Assembly: GCA_001683825.1 (NCBI GenBank)
Contig: LXTR01000063.1
Coordinates: forward strand, 62,001 to 126,000
Direction of reading: 5' to 3'
DNA: 64,000 bases
DNA from: Flavobacteriaceae bacterium CP2B
Lineage (GTDB): Bacteria > Bacteroidota > Bacteroidia > Flavobacteriales > Flavobacteriaceae
The position numbers were made by a program, and so were the translations under genes. The notes beneath the pieces are model-generated. The model was given only the letters and a program-made list of their open reading frames with translations, searched no databases and had not been told where the DNA came from. Positions 62,754 to 64,000 of this stretch are shown in pieces. The stretch's first letter is position 1, and each line of letters opens with the position of its first letter.

Positions 62754-64000
62754 GGGCCTTGGTCGTTTTTGAGTACCCAGGTGTCTTTAGAACCCCCGCC
62801 CTGGGAGGAATTCACCACCAGGTTCCCTTTTTTCAGCGCTACCCGGCTCAATCCACCCTTCAGCACAAATTCTTTGTCTTTCCCCAGCAGCGTAAAGGTA
62901 CGCAGGTCTACATGCCGCTGTTCAAAAGACTCACTTTCGTCTATATAGGTGGGGTGTACAGAGAGCGACATGATCGGTTGGGCGATATATTTACGGGGTT
63001 CTTTTTTGATTTGTTCCTTTACCGCGGCAATTTCTGCCTTGCTAAGCCGGTTCCCGATAGAAATCCCGTACCCGCCGGATTCATCTACCGGTTTCACGAC
63101 CAGTTCCGTGATATGCTCCAGTACGTATCTAAGTTCTTCCGGCCGGTTGCAGTGGTAGGTGTGTACGTTTTTCAGGATGGGCGATTCATCCAGGTAATAT
63201 TTAATGATCTCCGGCATGTAGGTGTATACGGCCTTGTCATCGGCGACCCCTGTACCCGGGGCATTGGCCAGGCAGACATTTCCTTTGCGGTAAGCCGCGA
63301 AAAGGCCGGGCACCCCCAGGGCCGAATCCGGCCTGAATTCAAGCGGGTCGATAAAGAGGTCATCCACACGCCTGTAGATCACGTCTACCCGTTCCGGCCC
63401 CTTGATGGTCTTCATGTAGACAAAGTCGTTTTCCACGAAAAGGTCCCGCCCCTCCACCAGCTCCACCCCCATGGCCTTGGCCAGGTAGGAATGCTCGTAA
63501 TAGGCAGAATTGTACATGCCCGGGGTGATCACCACCACATTGGGGATATCTACCCCCTGGGGCTTTACACTTTCAAGGATTTCCAGCAGGTTCTCGGCAT
63601 AGTTGGTTACCGTGTGTGCCTGGCAATGGTTAAAAACCCCAAATAGCGCCCTTTTCAGGGCGGTTCTGTTGCAAACCACATAGCTTACCCCTGACGGGCA
63701 ACGGATATTGTCTTCCAGAACATAGTATTGCCCGTCCGCGTGTTTGATAATGTCTGTGCCAGATATATGGTTGTATATGCCGCCGGGGGGGTCCAGGTCA
63801 AACATCTGGTGCAGGTAGTTGGCCGAACTGCTCAGGAGTTCCAGGGGGACAATCCCGTCTTTGATAATCTTTTTTTCGTGGTAAATATCCCAAAGGAATA
63901 GGTTTAAGGCCCTGCTGCGCTGTATGGCCCCCTTTTCTATATGGTCCCATTCTGCCGGACCAATGATGCGCGGGAAAAGGTCAAAAGGAAAGATTTTTTC
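62747..64000 (-). CDS. Circularly permuted ATP-grasp protein (5' end outside window)
   Basis: At least 417 residues are visible, open from the right edge (64000) in the same frame. Readable phrases include IVPLELLSSSANYLHQMF near the edge, DGQYYVLEDNIRCPSGVSYV, VITPGMYNSAYYEH, VIYRRVDDLFIDPLEF, LANAPGTGVADDKAVY and VVKPVDESGGYGI, all typical of the circularly permuted type 2 ATP-grasp family. Such enzymes probably form amide bonds using ATP; the substrate is unknown. An ATG at 63805 lies inside the domain and is not the true start, because the frame upstream of it is conserved in style. Confidence 0.93.
   Translation of the reverse strand, partial: EKIFPFDLFPRIIGPAEWDHIEKGAIQRSRALNLFLWDIYHEKKIIKDGIVPLELLSSSANYLHQMFDLDPPGGIYNHISGTDIIKHADGQYYVLEDNIRCPSGVSYVVCNRTALKRALFGVFNHCQAHTVTNYAENLLEILESVKPQGVDIPNVVVITPGMYNSAYYEHSYLAKAMGVELVEGRDLFVENDFVYMKTIKGPERVDVIYRRVDDLFIDPLEFRPDSALGVPGLFAAYRKGNVCLANAPGTGVADDKAVYTYMPEIIKYYLDESPILKNVHTYHCNRPEELRYVLEHITELVVKPVDESGGYGISIGNRLSKAEIAAVKEQIKKEPRKYIAQPIMSLSVHPTYIDESESFEQRHVDLRTFTLLGKDKEFVLKGGLSRVALKKGNLVVNSSQGGGSKDTWVLKNDQGPC

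Overview
The window looks like chromosomal DNA of a fairly GC-rich marine-type member of the Flavobacteriaceae (Bacteroidota). This is inferred from four things. The promoters carry the Bacteroidota -7 element TAnnTTTG with a TTG/TTTG -33 element. There are many lipoproteins, a SusC-like plug protein and an outer-membrane beta-barrel receptor. The menaquinone genes are present in flavobacterial style. Several short proteins known mainly from flavobacteria occur (DUF2853, CAL67264-type membrane protein, UPF0173 hydrolase). No tRNA, rRNA, insertion sequence, prophage or CRISPR array was seen. Most of the window is core chromosome with dense, short operons.

Layout. 0.1-4 kb: an orphan LytTR regulator whose receiver lacks the phosphorylation residues, then a three-gene minus-strand operon (glutamine-cyclotransferase-like lipoprotein, thioesterase, beta-helix lipoprotein). 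4.1 kb: the small SRP RNA with a clear promoter. 4.4-15.7 kb: an SDR enzyme, a small transaldolase, two TlpA-like lipoproteins, a YbiT-like ABC-F ATPase, a FAS1 protein and pheT. 15.7-27.8 kb: leuA-leuB, an rluA-type synthase, a decayed four-helix-bundle gene, panB, sdaA, dnaK and exported proteins of unknown role. 28-43.7 kb: GNAT/esterase pair, then the menaquinone region (thioesterase, menF, menD, DUF2853, cvfB-like, SPOR protein, menA, menC, CPBP protease, menE). A LytTR two-component system sits inside the menaquinone region, together with a hydrolase and a broken SDR gene. 43.7-64 kb: M24 peptidase, VWA-plug lipoprotein, acyl-CoA carboxylase beta, Gfo/Idh oxidoreductase, ettA, MBL/GNAT pair, fumC, a 57-residue membrane protein, an outer-membrane receptor with its small exported partner, an ArsC-like protein, prfB with its programmed frameshift, and the transglutaminase / alpha-E / ATP-grasp triad, which runs off the right edge.

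The most notable signal lies in the 765-base gap between the LytTR response regulator (35619-36374) and its histidine kinase (37140-39110). Two units of the same design stand in tandem. Each has a 10-base direct repeat (TTCACAACAA type) with an exact 21-base period, then exactly 27 bases to a -7 element. A short transcript of about 80 nt follows, containing ATATCA and CATTTTC blocks at matching places and ending in an intrinsic terminator. I read this as two paralogous small RNAs, probably switched on by the neighbouring LytTR regulator. I know of no description of them. The conserved block CATTTTC is complementary to GAAAATG, the kind of A-rich sequence that runs into start codons in these bacteria, so a translation-blocking role is a testable idea.

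Other points worth a look are a VWA/TonB-plug lipoprotein without a barrel, an ABC-F protein with complementary defects in its two ATPase halves, an SDR gene with two separate lesions, and -7 elements lying only a few bases before start codons, which suggests leaderless transcripts.
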